A stretch of DNA of 51,652 bases from Gammaproteobacteria bacterium (GCA_016882265.1 VGVB01000016.1:1-51652); one strand, 5' to 3'; shown: positions 17,353 to 28,911, counted from the first letter of the stretch. Made by a program: numbers and translations. Notes: generated by a model from the sequence alone, not told the origin.

Positions 17353-19138
17353 AGAGGGTCCGTTACGTGGCGCTCGTCGGACTCGCACTCGCCGCGGCGA
17401 GCGCCGCGGCCCAGGGTCTGCTCGGTGGGGTCACCCGGGAACAGGAGTTCCTGCCGGTCGATGAGGCCTTCGTCTTTCAGGCCTATGCGGACAGCGGCCC
17501 GCAGGTCACGCTCGACTGGCAGATCGCGCCGGGTTACTACCTGTACCGCCACCGCATTTCGGCGCGCAGTCTGACGCCGGGCGTCGTGCTCGGCGCTCCG
17601 GAGCTGCCGACCGGGCTCGCGAAGACCGACGAGTTCTTTGGCGATGTCGAGGTGTACTTCGAATCGCTGCTGGGCACGGTACCGGTGCAGGCGCCGGCCG
17701 GAGTCACGGCTTTCGACGTCGAGGTCGGTTATCAGGGTTGCGCCGAGGCCGGCCTGTGTTATCCGCCGGTCAGGAAGACGATACGGATCGATGTACCCCC
17801 GCCGGCGGCGGCGCCGGTCCCGGGCGAGGCGCCGATGGTCGCGGAGCAGGATCGCCTGTTCGGCCTGATCGCGCACGGCAGCCTCGCGGTCGTGCTGGCC
17901 AGTTTCTTTGGCTTCGGCCTGCTGCTGGCCTTCACGCCCTGCGTGCTGCCGATGATCCCGATCCTGTCGGGCATCGTCGCCGGGCAGGGAGCGCAGGCAA
18001 CGCCGGGACGCAGCTTCCGCCTGTCGCTCGCCTATGTGCTCGGCATGGCCGTCACCTATACGGCGGCCGGTGCGGCGTTCGCCGCCGCCGGACAGCAGGC
18101 CCAGGCCTTCTTCCAGCAGCCGTGGATCCTGATCGCGTTCGCGCTGCTGTTCGTCGTGCTGGCGCTGGCGATGTTCGGGCTGTTCGAGCTGCGCGTACCG
18201 GCAGCGGTCGAATCCCGGTTGTCGGCGTGGTCGGACCGCCAGAGAGCCGGTACCTACACCGGCACTGTCCTCATCGGCGCGCTGTCGGCATTGATCGTTT
18301 CCGCCTGCGTCGCCCCGCCGCTGGTCGCGGCGCTCGCCGTGATCAGTCAGGCCGGTGACATCGCCCGCGGCGCACTGGCGCTGTTCGCGATGTCGCTCGG
18401 CATGGGGACGCCGCTGCTGCTGGTCGGGGTGGCCGGCGGGCGGCTGCTGCCACGGGCCGGCCCGTGGATGGTGACGGTCCGCGCGATGTTCGGCGTGTTG
18501 TTCCTCGCGGTCGCGGTCTGGATGCTCGGCCGGGTGCTGCCGGGACCGGCCACGCTCGCGCTGTGGGCCATGCTCGCACTGATCGCCGGCTACTACCTCG
18601 GCTTCGGCCGGGGCCGCGCTGCCGGCGCGGCGCTGCACGTCGCCCGCGGCGCCGGCGGTCTCCTCATCGCCTGGGGCCTGGTGATGCTCGCCGGCGCGGC
18701 GACCGGCGGCACCGACCCGCTGAACCCGCTGCGCAACAGCCGCCTGCTCGGCGCGCCGGTCGCGGCGCTGCCGTTCCGCAGCGTTGCATCAGTGACCGAA
18801 CTGGAGCGTGAACTGGCCGCCGCCCGCAGCGCCGGCCAGCCCGTGCTGCTCGACTTCTATGCCGACTGGTGCGCCTCCTGCAAAGAGATGGAGAAGTACA
18901 CGTTTGCGGATGCTGGCGTGCGCCAGGACCTGAGCGGTTTCCTGCTGCTCAAGGCCGACGTGACCGCAAACAGCCCGGAGGACCAGGCCCTGCTGCAGCG
19001 CTTCGGCACCTTCGGCCCGCCGACCACGGCATTCTTCGGCCCGCACGGCCGCGAGTGCCGCAACTTCCGTCTGGTCGGCTTCGTCGCGGCCGATGAGTTC
19101 CGCGGCCACCTCGCCCGCTTCGCGCGCGAGTGCCACGC

Positions 19139-19142
<4 letters not shown>
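17349..19142 (+). CDS. dsbD: Thiol:disulfide interchange protein DsbD
   Basis: A 597-residue inner membrane protein with the three DsbD parts. A signal peptide precedes the periplasmic alpha domain with its cysteine pair C131 and C137 (GCAEAGLC). A membrane domain of about eight helices carries C198 (TPCVLP) and C320 (SACVAPP). The C-terminal thioredoxin-like gamma domain has WCASC (C508/C511). It carries electrons from cytoplasmic thioredoxin to periplasmic DsbC/DsbG, TlpA-like proteins and cytochrome c maturation. It overlaps cutA by ATGA at its start and the next thioredoxin-like gene by GTGA at its end, so the three are coupled. Confidence 0.97.
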
Positions 19143-19804
<662 letters not shown>

Positions 19805-19906
19805 ACACCGTTCGCCGCAGGATCGCTGCCGGATCTGGACAAAGTCCCGCTGGTCCGGTTGAATGAGCCCCCACTGCGGGCGGTGGCCGATGGGGAGCGG
19901 ACCGGC

Positions 19907-20362
19907 ATGCGGCGCATTCTGCTGATCAATGGCCCGAACCTCAACCTGTTGGGCAGCCGGGAACCGGGCGTCTACGGCCAGGCGACGCTGGCCGGGATCG
20001 AGCAGCGCCTCGCGGCGCTGGCCCACGAGCAGGGCGCGGAGCTCGCCACCTTCCAGAGCAATGCCGAGCATGAGCTGGTCGAGCGCGTCCAGGCGCTGGC
20101 CCGGGAGCCCGTGGACTGCGTGATCCTGAATCCCGGGGCGTTCACTCATACCAGCGTTGCGCTGCGGGATGCTTTGCTGGCCGTCGCGGTGCCGTTCATC
20201 GAGGTGCACCTGTCCAATGTGCACGCGCGCGAACCATTCCGCCGCCATTCCTATTTTTCTGACATCGCCGCGGGCTGCATCACTGGCCTCGGAGCTTTGG
20301 GTTACGAGCTGGCGCTCGCCGCCGCCCTGCGGCGCAGCGGCCCGGCTGTACAGGGAGACTGA
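19907..20362 (+). CDS. aroQ: 3-dehydroquinate dehydratase, type II
   Basis: A 151-residue protein with the type II hallmarks: [16 protein letters not shown], with the catalytic Tyr in GVYGQATL, the [14 protein letters not shown] region, [17 protein letters not shown], and a His in [13 protein letters not shown]. It removes water from 3-dehydroquinate in the shikimate pathway as a dodecamer in the cytoplasm. The ATG at 19907 (after GGGGAG) gives the family's usual N-terminus; an upstream start would add 16 unrelated residues. accB begins immediately after its stop, the usual aroQ-accB-accC order in gammaproteobacteria. The 102 bases upstream show no clear promoter. Confidence 0.98.
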   Translation: MRRILLINGPNLNLLGSREPGVYGQATLAGIEQRLAALAHEQGAELATFQSNAEHELVERVQALAREPVDCVILNPGAFTHTSVALRDALLAVAVPFIEVHLSNVHAREPFRRHSYFSDIAAGCITGLGALGYELALAAALRRSGPAVQGD

Positions 20363-20818
20363 ATGGATATCCGCAAGATCAAGAAGCTGATCGAGCTGCT
20401 CGAGGAATCCGGGCTGGCCGAGATCGAGATTTCCGAGGGCGAGGAATCGGTCCGCATTGCCCGATACTCGCAGCTTGCGCCGCCGCTCGCGCCGGCGCCC
20501 GCGGTGCCCGCGGCGCCGCTGACCCCGAGTGCTGCGGCCGCGGCCGTCGTCCCGGCCGCGGCCCCCGCGCCGCCGGCGCGCGACGAAAACGTGGTAACGG
20601 CCCCGATGGTCGGCACCTTCTATACGGCCCCGGCCCCGGGGGCCAAGCCCTTCGTTGAGGTAGGCCAGGAGGTCCGCGAAGGTCAGGTGCTATGCGTCAT
20701 CGAGGCGATGAAGATGATGAACCAGATCGAGAGCGAGCGCTCCGGCCGGGTCATCGCGGTCCTGGCCCGCAACGGCGAACCGGTCGAGTTCGGCCAGCCG
20801 CTGTTCGCGATCGGCTGA
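20363..20818 (+). CDS. accB: Acetyl-CoA carboxylase biotin carboxyl carrier protein
   Basis: A 151-residue protein: an N-terminal helix ([20 protein letters not shown]), an Ala/Pro-rich flexible linker (about residues 39-72) and a biotinyl domain with the EAMKM motif and biotin lysine K117. It carries CO2 between biotin carboxylase (AccC) and carboxyltransferase (AccAD) in malonyl-CoA formation, the first step of fatty acid synthesis. The ATG directly follows the aroQ TGA, with GGGAG in the aroQ end. accC follows four bases after the stop. Confidence 0.99.
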   Translation: MDIRKIKKLIELLEESGLAEIEISEGEESVRIARYSQLAPPLAPAPAVPAAPLTPSAAAAAVVPAAAPAPPARDENVVTAPMVGTFYTAPAPGAKPFVEVGQEVREGQVLCVIEAMKMMNQIESERSGRVIAVLARNGEPVEFGQPLFAIG

Positions 20819-20822
20819 GCGG

Positions 20823-22166
20823 ATGCTGGACAAGGTCGTCATCGCCAACCGCGGCGAGATCGCGCTGCGCATCCTGCGCGCCTGCCGCGAACTCGGCATC
20901 AAGACGGTCGCCGTGCACTCGACCGCGGACCAGAACCTCAAGCACGTGCTGCTGGCGGACGAAACGGTCTGCATCGGCCCGCCGCAGTCGCGGGACAGCT
21001 ACCTGAACATGCCGGCGATCATCAGTGCGGCCGAGGTCACCGACTCGGTCGGCATCCACCCGGGCTACGGCTTCCTGTCCGAGAACGCCGACTTCGCCGA
21101 GCGGGTCGAGAACAGCGGCTTCGTCTTCATCGGCCCGAAGAGCGAGACCATCCGGCTGATGGGCGACAAGGTCTCGGCGATCCGGGTCATGAAGCAGCAC
21201 GGGGTGACCTGTGTACCGGGGTCGGACGGCCCGCTGCCTGAGGACCACGACGAGTGCTTCCGCCTGGCCCGCGCCATCGGCTACCCGGTGATCATCAAAG
21301 CCTCCGGTGGCGGCGGCGGGCGCGGCATGCGCGTCGTGCACGGCGATGCGACGCTGGTCAATGCGATCAACGTCGCGCGGACCGAGGCCCAGGCGGCCTT
21401 CGGCAACAACACCGTGTACATGGAGAAATATCTCGAGAAGCCGCGCCACATCGAGTTCCAGGTCATCGCCGACCATCACGGCAACGTGGTTTGTCTCGGC
21501 GAGCGCGACTGCTCGCTGCAGCGCCGCCGGCAGAAGGTCATCGAGGAGGCCCCGGCGCCGGGCATCTCGCCGACCCAGCGCGAACGCATGTGCGAACGGC
21601 TGACCGCAGCCTGCGCCGCAGTCGGCTATCGCAGCGCCGGCACGATCGAGTTCCTGTACCAGGGCGGCGAGTTCTATTTCATCGAGATGAATACCCGGAT
21701 CCAGGTCGAGCATCCGGTCACCGAGATGATCACCGGCCTGGACCTCGTCAAGCTGCAGCTTCGGGTGGCGGCCGGCGAGCCGCTGCCGTTCCGGCAGCAG
21801 GACGTCACGCTGCGCGGCCACGCGATCGAGTGCCGGATCAATGCCGAAGACCCGAAGACCTTCATGCCGTCGCCGGGTACCGTGCGGCTCTGGCACCCGC
21901 CGGGCGGGCCCGGCCTGCGGATCGACAGCCACCTCTATTCCGGTTACGCGGTCCCGCCGTACTACGACTCGCTGGTCGCCAAGCTGATCGTCTGCGGTGA
22001 GAACCGCGAGACGGCCATCGCGCGCATGCGCAACGCCCTGAGCGAGATGGTCATCGAGGGCATCCGCACCAACGTGCCGCTGCACCAGGAGATCTTCGGG
22101 CACGCGGCATTCCAGCAGGGCGGTCTCGACATTCATTACCTCGAGCGGCGCCTCGGCCTCAAGTGA
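20823..22166 (+). CDS. accC: Acetyl-CoA carboxylase biotin carboxylase subunit
   Basis: A 447-residue ATP-grasp enzyme, the normal length. Seen are the N-terminal [14 protein letters not shown], the glycine-rich ATP loop [12 protein letters not shown], the [15 protein letters not shown] biotin/bicarbonate region, [14 protein letters not shown] with the catalytic residues, and the C-terminal barrel ending [11 protein letters not shown]. It carboxylates the biotin on AccB using ATP and bicarbonate. It is cotranscribed with accB, with prmA following 18 bases later. Confidence 0.99.
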   Translation: MLDKVVIANRGEIALRILRACRELGIKTVAVHSTADQNLKHVLLADETVCIGPPQSRDSYLNMPAIISAAEVTDSVGIHPGYGFLSENADFAERVENSGFVFIGPKSETIRLMGDKVSAIRVMKQHGVTCVPGSDGPLPEDHDECFRLARAIGYPVIIKASGGGGGRGMRVVHGDATLVNAINVARTEAQAAFGNNTVYMEKYLEKPRHIEFQVIADHHGNVVCLGERDCSLQRRRQKVIEEAPAPGISPTQRERMCERLTAACAAVGYRSAGTIEFLYQGGEFYFIEMNTRIQVEHPVTEMITGLDLVKLQLRVAAGEPLPFRQQDVTLRGHAIECRINAEDPKTFMPSPGTVRLWHPPGGPGLRIDSHLYSGYAVPPYYDSLVAKLIVCGENRETAIARMRNALSEMVIEGIRTNVPLHQEIFGHAAFQQGGLDIHYLERRLGLK

Positions 22167-22184
22167 GGCCGGCGTCGCGCGCCG

Positions 22185-23066
22185 ATGCCCTTCCACGAGC
22201 TGTTGCTGGAAATCACCACGGCCCAGGTGGAAGCCGCCGAGGCGGCATGCTTCGCTGCCGGGGCGCTGTCGGTGACGCTGGCGGATGCGGGCGACGAACC
22301 ACTGCTGGAACCGGCGCCCGGCGCGACCCCGCTGTGGCAGCGACTGCACCTGGCCGCACTGTTCCCCGGCGGCACCGAGTCCGCCCCGCTCGCGGCCAGG
22401 CTGACTGAGACCCTCGGACTCGAACCCGGCTCGATCCGCAGCCGGCAAATCGAGGACCGGATCTGGGAGCGCGAATGGCTGCGGGATTTCCGGCCAATGC
22501 GTTTCGGGCAGCGGCTGTGGGTCTGCCCCGGCGGGCAACCGGCTGGTGCGCCCGATGCCCTGGTGCTGGAACTCGACCCCGGCCTCGCCTTCGGCAGCGG
22601 CACGCACGCGACCACTGCGCTGTGCCTGGAGTGGCTGGACCGTCATCCGCCGGTCGGGCTGCAGGTGCTGGACTACGGTTGCGGCTCGGGGATCCTCGCG
22701 CTCGCGTCTCTGCGGCTCGGCGCTGCCGCCGCCTGGGCCTTCGACATCGACCCGCAGGCGCTCATCGCCACGCGCGACAATGCCGAGCGCAACGACCTGC
22801 TGGCCCGGCTGCACATCGTCGCTGCCGCGGACCGGCTGCCGGGCGGATTTGACCTCGTGCTGGCCAACATCCTCGCCGGTCCGTTGATCGGACTCGCGCC
22901 GGAGTTCGCCGCGCGCTGCCGTCCGGGCGCCGCGCTGCTGCTGGCCGGCCTGCTCGACAGCCAGGCGAAGGAGGTGGCGGCAGCGTACCGTCCGTGGTTT
23001 GATATCGCCCCGGAAGGGGGACGCGAGGACTGGACGGTCCTCGCCGGGATCAGGCGCCGGGAATAA
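22185..23066 (+). CDS. prmA: Ribosomal protein L11 methyltransferase
   Basis: A 293-residue protein with the PrmA N-terminal domain, the WEREWLRDFRPMRFG region, the FGSGTHATT substrate/SAM motif and methyltransferase motif I (LDYGCGSGILALA), then the NILAGPLI motif equivalent to NPPY. It trimethylates ribosomal protein L11 using S-adenosylmethionine. Its place after accC is conserved in gammaproteobacteria. It stops at 23066, 12 bases before the DUF3426 gene, and a short tandem duplication of GGGAATAATC lies over that junction. Confidence 0.97.
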   Translation: MPFHELLLEITTAQVEAAEAACFAAGALSVTLADAGDEPLLEPAPGATPLWQRLHLAALFPGGTESAPLAARLTETLGLEPGSIRSRQIEDRIWEREWLRDFRPMRFGQRLWVCPGGQPAGAPDALVLELDPGLAFGSGTHATTALCLEWLDRHPPVGLQVLDYGCGSGILALASLRLGAAAAWAFDIDPQALIATRDNAERNDLLARLHIVAAADRLPGGFDLVLANILAGPLIGLAPEFAARCRPGAALLLAGLLDSQAKEVAAAYRPWFDIAPEGGREDWTVLAGIRRRE

Positions 23067-23078
23067 TCGGGAATAATC

Positions 23079-24344
23079 GTGTACACGCAGTGTCCCGATT
23101 GCACGACGGTATTCCGTATCACGGCGGAGGCCCTGCGCATTGCCCGCGGCCAGGCCCGCTGCGGAGTCTGTGCCGCGACGTTCGACGCGCTCGAACAGCT
23201 CAGCGAGGAACCCTTCCAGGCGGCGCCGGAAAGCATGGCGGCGACGACTGTGGACACGATCACGGTCGAGGAGCTGCCGGGCACCGAGGTCATCGAGCTC
23301 TCGACACCGGCCGAACCGGCGCCGGTGGTCGCCACGGCCTCGATTCTCCAGTTCCGGACCGAGTATCCCGCTGATTCAGGCGGCAACATCGAAGTCAGCG
23401 TCGAGGCCGACAGCGTGGAGCACTGGATCGAGACCGCGGATCCCGGCGCCATCGCCGCTGCGCTCAGCGCCGACGCCGCGGCCGCGGATCAGGAGGCGCA
23501 GCCCGTCGTACCGGACCTGGATCCGACGGACGAGTTTCCGATTCTGGTCATCGAGGAATATGAGGCCGACGCCGAGACCGATGCGGGCGCGATGACTGAG
23601 GCGACCGAGGTGGCCGTCGATCAGACCCCGGCCGAGCAGGTACCGGAGGCGCCGCCCGCCGCGAGTGCAGCAATCGAAGAACCCACGACGGCACCAGTCG
23701 CAGCGGACGAGCTGCCACCGCACATCGTGATTCCGGAGGAGCTGCGCCGCGGGCTGGCGGCGGAGGCGGAGGCCGCCGCGGCCGCCGCGCGCGCCTTCGA
23801 CCTCGAGCCGGAAGCAGTGCCGCGGCCGCGGCGCTGGCCATGGGCGATCGCGGTCGTGCTGCTCGCGCTGCTGCTGGCCGGTCAGGTCGTCCACAGCCAG
23901 CGCGAATCGCTGTTGCGCCGGCCGGACGTCGGGCCGTGGCTCGCGCGGGGCTATGCGCTCCTCGGCCAGCCGCTGGCGGCGCCCGTGGACCTCGAGGCCT
24001 TCGAACTGCGCCAGTGGGGGGCAACCACGGATGCGGCTCAACCCGGCCGCCTGGTGCTGCGGGCCAGCATCGTCAACCGCGCCGCACACGCGCAGGCCTA
24101 TCCGCTGCTGCGCCTGACGCTGCAGGATCGCTTCGGCGGTGTGGTCGGCGCCCGCGAGGTCGATCCGGCGGATTACCTGCCGGCTGGCCAGGCGGCCCGC
24201 CTGCTCGGACCCGGGCAGCGTGCCGATGCGACCATCTCGGTCGTCGATCCCGGCCGCGATGCGGTCGGCTTCGAGATCGATGTCTGCCTGCTGACCGCGA
24301 CCGGCCTGCGGTGTGCAGGCGACCCGCCACCGGCCGCGCCGTGA
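23079..24344 (+). CDS. Zinc-ribbon and DUF3426 membrane protein
   Basis: A 421-residue protein of unknown role. The N-terminus is an MJ0042-type zinc ribbon with cysteines C5, C8, C28 and C31. Next comes a long acidic, Ala/Glu/Pro-rich disordered stretch (about residues 50-245), one membrane helix (WPWAIAVVLLALLLAGQVV, about 249-267) and a periplasmic DUF3426 domain. Homologues sit between prmA and dusB in many gamma- and betaproteobacteria. The start is a GTG (23079) without a clear ribosome site. The disordered stretch is unusually long here. It overlaps dusB by GTGA. Confidence 0.88.
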   Translation: MYTQCPDCTTVFRITAEALRIARGQARCGVCAATFDALEQLSEEPFQAAPESMAATTVDTITVEELPGTEVIELSTPAEPAPVVATASILQFRTEYPADSGGNIEVSVEADSVEHWIETADPGAIAAALSADAAAADQEAQPVVPDLDPTDEFPILVIEEYEADAETDAGAMTEATEVAVDQTPAEQVPEAPPAASAAIEEPTTAPVAADELPPHIVIPEELRRGLAAEAEAAAAAARAFDLEPEAVPRPRRWPWAIAVVLLALLLAGQVVHSQRESLLRRPDVGPWLARGYALLGQPLAAPVDLEAFELRQWGATTDAAQPGRLVLRASIVNRAAHAQAYPLLRLTLQDRFGGVVGAREVDPADYLPAGQAARLLGPGQRADATISVVDPGRDAVGFEIDVCLLTATGLRCAGDPPPAAP

Positions 24345-25324
24345 AGATCGGGTCGTGGGAAATCGCGGCGCCGGTCGCACTGGCGCCGATGGCCGGCATT
24401 ACCGATCCGCCGTTCCGGGCCTTGTGCCGGCGCTTTGGCGCCGCGCTGGCCGTCGCGGAAATGGTCACGGCCGACCAGCGCCTGTGGGATACGCCGAAGT
24501 CGCGGCGCCGCCTCGACTGGAGCACGGAACCGGAACCGCGCGTCGTGCAGATCGTCGGCGGCGATCCGCGCCAGATGGCCGAGGCCGCCCGGGGCTGCGT
24601 CGCGCTGGGCGCTCAGGTCATCGACATCAACTTCGGCTGTCCGGTACGCAAGGTGTGCCGGCAGGCGGCCGGCGCGGCCTTGTTGCGTGACCTGCCGCGG
24701 GTCGAGGCGATCATCGGCGCCGTGGTCGCCGCGGCCGGAGTTCCGGTCACCGTCAAGATGCGGACCGGCTGGGACGCAGCCTCGCGCAACGCCGCCACCG
24801 TTGCGCGCATCGCGCAGCAGTGTGGCGTCGCGGCGCTCACCGTGCACGGGCGTACGCGCGCGGACGGCTGGCGCGGCCCGGTCGACACTGCGACGATCGC
24901 CGCGGTCCGCAGCGCGGTCGACATCCCGGTGATCGCGAACGGTGACGTCACCAGCGGCGCCGCCGCGCGCCAGCTCCTCGCCGTCACCGGCGCCGACGCG
25001 GTGATGATCGGTCGCGCGGCGCGCGGGTGCCCGTGGCTGTTCGCCGAAGTCCGCGCAGCGCTCGCGAATACTTCGTACGTGGCACCCGCAATCGCTGCAG
25101 TCCGTGCTATCATGCGCGCGCACCTCGCGGCCCTGTACTCGTTTTACGGCGAAGCTACCGGCGTGCGCGTGGCGCGCAAGCATCTCGGCTGGTACTGGCG
25201 GCAATTCCCGGCAGCGGGGCCGCTGCCGGCGGAGTTGCTGACGACCGGCAGCGCGGACGAGCAACTGGCTCTCGTCGGCGCGCTCCGTCCGGGCGGCGCT
25301 GCGGCGCCGGCGCGGGCGGCGTGA
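24341..25324 (+). CDS. dusB: tRNA-dihydrouridine synthase DusB
   Basis: A 327-residue FMN enzyme. Motifs are ALAPMAGITDPPFR at the start, DINFGCPVRKVCRQAAGAALL with the catalytic cysteine, VKMRTGWD, VHGRTRADGWRGPVD and the FMN-phosphate region VIANGDVTS...MIGRAARGCPW. It reduces uridines in the tRNA D-loop with NADPH. The GTG start at 24341 overlaps the DUF3426 stop (GTGA), and all upstream alternatives lie inside that gene. It is followed by fis, the classical dusB-fis pair. Confidence 0.97.
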   Translation: MKIGSWEIAAPVALAPMAGITDPPFRALCRRFGAALAVAEMVTADQRLWDTPKSRRRLDWSTEPEPRVVQIVGGDPRQMAEAARGCVALGAQVIDINFGCPVRKVCRQAAGAALLRDLPRVEAIIGAVVAAAGVPVTVKMRTGWDAASRNAATVARIAQQCGVAALTVHGRTRADGWRGPVDTATIAAVRSAVDIPVIANGDVTSGAAARQLLAVTGADAVMIGRAARGCPWLFAEVRAALANTSYVAPAIAAVRAIMRAHLAALYSFYGEATGVRVARKHLGWYWRQFPAAGPLPAELLTTGSADEQLALVGALRPGGAAAPARAA

Positions 25325-25369
25325 CCGGCACGGGGAGACGGGCCAGACGACAGGCGGGGCACACAGTTC

Positions 25370-25672
25370 ATGAGCGCAAGAACCAGGGCGCGGATCACAC
25401 GGCGTCCGCTCGTGTCCCGGCCAGTCAACGGTCACTCCCATCAGATCCCGCTGCGCGAACACACGGAACAGGTGCTCGGCTCGTTTTTTGACACGCTGAA
25501 CGGCCACCGGCCCGCGCGACTGTACGAGCTCGTCATGCGCGAGGTCGAGCTGCCGCTGTTCCGCGCCGTGCTCGATTACGCCGAGGGCAACCAGAGCCGG
25601 GCCGCGACGATCCTCGGTCTGAACCGCGGCACGCTGCGCAAGAAGCTGCGCGAACACGGGCTCGTCGCCTGA
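25370..25672 (+). CDS. fis: DNA-binding protein Fis
   Basis: A 100-residue protein, the usual Fis size. The C-terminal two thirds fit well: [33 protein letters not shown], then the helix-turn-helix [16 protein letters not shown]. Fis is a small dimeric nucleoid protein that bends DNA and tunes stable RNA and recombination. The first 25 residues are basic and unlike typical Fis, so the true start may be a later codon, although none is strongly supported. dusB lies 45 bases upstream, and the two are cotranscribed in most gammaproteobacteria. Confidence 0.95.
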   Translation: MSARTRARITRRPLVSRPVNGHSHQIPLREHTEQVLGSFFDTLNGHRPARLYELVMREVELPLFRAVLDYAEGNQSRAATILGLNRGTLRKKLREHGLVA

Positions 25673-25715
25673 GCGGGTCGCAGGGGCCGGCGCGGCCCGC
25701 AGCGGGGTGGCAGGC

Positions 25716-27266
25716 ATGACGGTAGCGCGACGGGCGCTGCTCAGCGTCTCGGACAAGACTGGCGTGGTGGAACTGGCCCGCGCGCTGGCCGGGCTCGGCT
25801 TCGAGATCCTGACCACCGGCGGTACCGCGAAGCTGCTCACCGCGGCCGGCCTGCCGGTCATCGAGGTCGCGGACTACACCGGCTTTCCGGAAATCATGGA
25901 CGGCCGCGTCAAGACGCTGCATCCGCGCGTGCACGGCGCGCTGCTGGCGCGTGCCGGCGTCGACGACGCGGTCGTGCGCGCACACGGCATCGTACCGATC
26001 GAACTCGTGGTCGTGAACCTGTACCCGTTCGCGGCCACCATCGCCCGCCCCGACTGCGGCTACGCCGACGCGGTCGAGAACATCGACATCGGCGGGCCGG
26101 CGCTGCTGCGCGCCGCGGCCAAGAACCACGACCGCGTCGCGGTGCTGGTGGACCCGGCCGACTACGCGCCGCTGCTCGCCGAACTCGGCGCCGGCCCCGT
26201 CAGCGCGGCGACGCGGCGGCGGCTGGCGGCGCGCGCCTTCGCGCACACCGCGGCCTACGACGCGCTGGTCGCCGCCTGGCTGCATCGCCAGCAGGCCGGC
26301 GCCGCCTTCCCGGACACGCTGGCTCTCGCCTTCACGAAGCAGCAGGACCTGCGCTACGGGGAAAACCCGCACCAGGCCGCGGCCTTCTATGCCGATCCGT
26401 CCGCACGCGGCGCCGGCATCGCCGGCGCGCGACAGCTTCAGGGCAAGGAGCTGTCCTTCAATAACATCGCCGATGCCGACACGGCGCTCGAGTGCGTACG
26501 CCAGTTCGAAGACCCCGCCTGCGTGATCGTCAAGCACGCCAATCCCTGCGGCGTCGCGGTCGCGGGCAGCGCGCGCGCGGCCTACGAGCGGGCCTGGCAG
26601 ACCGATCCGACCTCCGCCTTCGGCGGCATCATCGCGCTGAATCGCGCGCTCGACGAGGAGCTCGCGCGGCTGATCCTCGAACGCCAGTTCGTCGAGGTGC
26701 TGGTCGCCCCGGCGGTGGCGGCCGAGGCACTGCCGGTCCTCGCCGGCAAGGCCAATGTGCGCGTGCTGGTCACCGGCGATCTCGCCGGCACCGCACCCGC
26801 CGCAGCCGAGCTGCGCTCGGTCGGCGGCGGCCTGCTGGTGCAGGAGCGCGACCGCGGCACGGTCGGTGCGGCCGACCTGAAGGTCGTCACGCGCCGCGCA
26901 CCGGATCCGGGCGAACTCGCCGATCTGCTGTTCGCGTGGCGGGTCTGCAAGTTCGTCAAGTCGAATGCGATCGTGCTGGCCCGCGATGGCATGACGATCG
27001 GCGTCGGCGCCGGGCAGATGAGCCGGGTGATTTCGACGCGCATCGCCGCACTCAAGGCCGGCGAGGCCAGCCTGCCGGTCGCCGGCAGCGTGATGGCCTC
27101 GGACGCCTTCTTCCCGTTCCGCGATGGTCTCGATGCCGCGGCTGAACTCGGCGTGCGCGCGGTGATCCAGCCGGGCGGTTCGCTGCGGGACGCCGAGGTC
27201 ATCGCCGCCGCCGACGAGCACGGCATCGCGATGGTGTTCACCGGCATGCGCCACTTCCGCCACTGA
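25716..27266 (+). CDS. purH: Bifunctional phosphoribosylaminoimidazolecarboxamide formyltransferase/IMP cyclohydrolase
   Basis: A 516-residue protein with the N-terminal IMP cyclohydrolase domain ([28 protein letters not shown]) and the C-terminal AICAR transformylase domain ([38 protein letters not shown], ending GMRHFRH). It makes the last two steps of IMP synthesis. The ATG at 25716 with GGGGTGG upstream is chosen; a GTG three codons earlier is possible. purD follows after five bases, the standard purHD order. Confidence 0.99.
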   Translation: MTVARRALLSVSDKTGVVELARALAGLGFEILTTGGTAKLLTAAGLPVIEVADYTGFPEIMDGRVKTLHPRVHGALLARAGVDDAVVRAHGIVPIELVVVNLYPFAATIARPDCGYADAVENIDIGGPALLRAAAKNHDRVAVLVDPADYAPLLAELGAGPVSAATRRRLAARAFAHTAAYDALVAAWLHRQQAGAAFPDTLALAFTKQQDLRYGENPHQAAAFYADPSARGAGIAGARQLQGKELSFNNIADADTALECVRQFEDPACVIVKHANPCGVAVAGSARAAYERAWQTDPTSAFGGIIALNRALDEELARLILERQFVEVLVAPAVAAEALPVLAGKANVRVLVTGDLAGTAPAAAELRSVGGGLLVQERDRGTVGAADLKVVTRRAPDPGELADLLFAWRVCKFVKSNAIVLARDGMTIGVGAGQMSRVISTRIAALKAGEASLPVAGSVMASDAFFPFRDGLDAAAELGVRAVIQPGGSLRDAEVIAAADEHGIAMVFTGMRHFRH

Positions 27267-27271
27267 GTTCG

Positions 27272-28546
27272 ATGCGGGTCCTCGTCATCGGCGGCGGCGG
27301 CCGCGAGCACGCGCTGGCGTGGAAGCTGGCCGCCTCGCCGCGCGTGACCGAGGTGCTGGTCGCGCCCGGCAACGCCGGCACGGCGACGGAGGCGAAGTGC
27401 CGCAACGTCGCGGTCGCCGCCGACGATCTCGACGGGCTGCTGCGGCTGGCACAGACCGAACAGGTCGCGCTGACCGTGGTCGGTCCCGAAGGCCCGCTGG
27501 TCGCCGGTGTGGTCGATCGCTTCACCGACGCCGGCCTCGCCTGCTTCGGCCCGCGCCGTGCCGCCGCGCGGCTCGAGGGCAGCAAGCAGTTCACCAAGGA
27601 GTTCCTCGCACGCCACGGCATTCCGAGCGCCGGCTACCGGGCCTTCACCCGCGCGAACTTCGACCCGGCGGCGATCCGCGCGCAGCGGCCGCCGATCGTG
27701 GTCAAGGCCGATGGCCTCGCGGCCGGCAAGGGCGTGATCATCGCCGCGGACGCGGGCGAGGCGATCGCCGCGGCCGAGGACATGTTCGCGGGCGCGTTCG
27801 GCGCGGCCGGCGCGACCGTCGTCGTCGAGGAATTCCTGAGCGGCGAGGAAGTGAGCTTCATCGTGATGGCCGACGGCCGGCACGCCCTGCCGCTCGCGAC
27901 CTCACAGGACCACAAGCGCCTGCGCGACGGCGACCAGGGTCCGAACACCGGCGGCATGGGCGCGTATTCACCGGCGCCGCTGGTCACACCGGCGCTGCAC
28001 GAGCGGATCCTGCGCGAGGTCATCGAACCGACGCTCCGCGGGCTCGCGGCCGAGGGCATGCCCTACACCGGTTTCCTGTACGCGGGCCTGATGATCGCGG
28101 CGGACGGCACACCGAACGTGCTCGAATTCAACTGCCGCTTCGGCGATCCCGAGACACAGCCGGTGCTGATGCGGCTGACCAGCGATCTCAGCGTGCTGTG
28201 CGAGGCCGCGCTCACGGGCCGGCTCGACACGGTGCAGGTGGAATGGGATCCGCGCGCCGCGCTCGGCGTGGTGCTGGCGGCCGCGGGTTACCCCGACCGC
28301 CCGCGCACCGGCGACGTGATCCGCGGCCTCGAGCGCGCCGCGACGCTGCCAGGCAAGGTGTTCCACGCCGGCACGCGGATCGCGGACGGCCGCATCGTGA
28401 CGGCCGGCGGGCGCGTGCTGTGCGCGGTCGGGCTTGGCGCCGGCGTGGCCGGCGCGCAGCGCGCCGCCTATGCGCTGGCTGCACAGATCTCCTGGCCCGG
28501 CCAGCAGTACCGCCGCGACATCGGCTGGCGCGCGCTCGATCGCTGA
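27272..28546 (+). CDS. purD: Phosphoribosylamine-glycine ligase
   Basis: A 424-residue ATP-grasp enzyme of normal length. The N-terminus is [18 protein letters not shown]. Internal motifs are [29 protein letters not shown] (ATP loop), [22 protein letters not shown] and [12 protein letters not shown]. It joins glycine to phosphoribosylamine in purine synthesis. It is translated together with purH. Confidence 0.99.
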   Translation: MRVLVIGGGGREHALAWKLAASPRVTEVLVAPGNAGTATEAKCRNVAVAADDLDGLLRLAQTEQVALTVVGPEGPLVAGVVDRFTDAGLACFGPRRAAARLEGSKQFTKEFLARHGIPSAGYRAFTRANFDPAAIRAQRPPIVVKADGLAAGKGVIIAADAGEAIAAAEDMFAGAFGAAGATVVVEEFLSGEEVSFIVMADGRHALPLATSQDHKRLRDGDQGPNTGGMGAYSPAPLVTPALHERILREVIEPTLRGLAAEGMPYTGFLYAGLMIAADGTPNVLEFNCRFGDPETQPVLMRLTSDLSVLCEAALTGRLDTVQVEWDPRAALGVVLAAAGYPDRPRTGDVIRGLERAATLPGKVFHAGTRIADGRIVTAGGRVLCAVGLGAGVAGAQRAAYALAAQISWPGQQYRRDIGWRALDR

Positions 28547-28568
28547 GCCCGGCGTTATACTCGCCCGC

Positions 28569-28856
28569 ATGACCCTCATCCACCTGCGCCGCCGGCACGC
28601 GCTGACGCCCAAGGCTGCGCGGCAGCGCGTCGAGCGCATGTCGAAGGCGCTGGCCGGCAAGTTCGGCGCCGACTGCCGCTGGCAGGGCGACGTGCTGGCG
28701 ATCGAGCATCCGAACGTCAACGGCACGGTCAGCATCGAGAGTGACGAGATCGTCGTCGAGGCGAAGCTCGGTTTCCTGCTGGCGATGTTCCGCGACCGCG
28801 TCGACCAGGAACTGGTCACGATCCTCGACCAGGAGTTTCCCGAGCCCGGCGCCTGA
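28569..28856 (+). CDS. Polyhydroxyalkanoic acid system family (PHA_gran_rgn) protein
   Basis: A 95-residue soluble protein starting MTLIHLRRRHALTPKAARQR, with a middle part alternating charged and hydrophobic residues and EAKLGFLLAMFRDRVDQEL near the end. This fits the small family first seen at polyhydroxyalkanoate loci, with no proven biochemical role. Homologues often occur in bacteria without PHA genes at the locus, as here. A -10-like TATACT (28556-28561) ends seven bases before the ATG and no ribosome site is visible, so the message may be leaderless. It is convergent with the DNA glycosylase gene. Confidence 0.8.
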   Translation: MTLIHLRRRHALTPKAARQRVERMSKALAGKFGADCRWQGDVLAIEHPNVNGTVSIESDEIVVEAKLGFLLAMFRDRVDQELVTILDQEFPEPGA

Positions 28857-28868
28857 GCAGGCCCGAGC

Positions 28869-28882
28869 GCCCGGCGCCGGGC
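28869..28882. terminator. GC-rich palindrome between convergent genes
   Basis: GCCCGGCGCCGGGC is a perfect 14-base palindrome flanked by GAGC and GCTC in the 55-base gap between two convergent genes. It may slow transcription from both sides, but there is no T-run and a stem with no loop is poor, so the call is weak. Confidence 0.25.
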
Positions 28883-28911
28883 CGTGCTCGCACGCGACGA
28901 CGCCGCTGGTG

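Noticed and set aside
20751..22814. A 687-residue open frame opposite accC and prmA.
   Set aside because: It spans two certain genes and has no recognisable domain.
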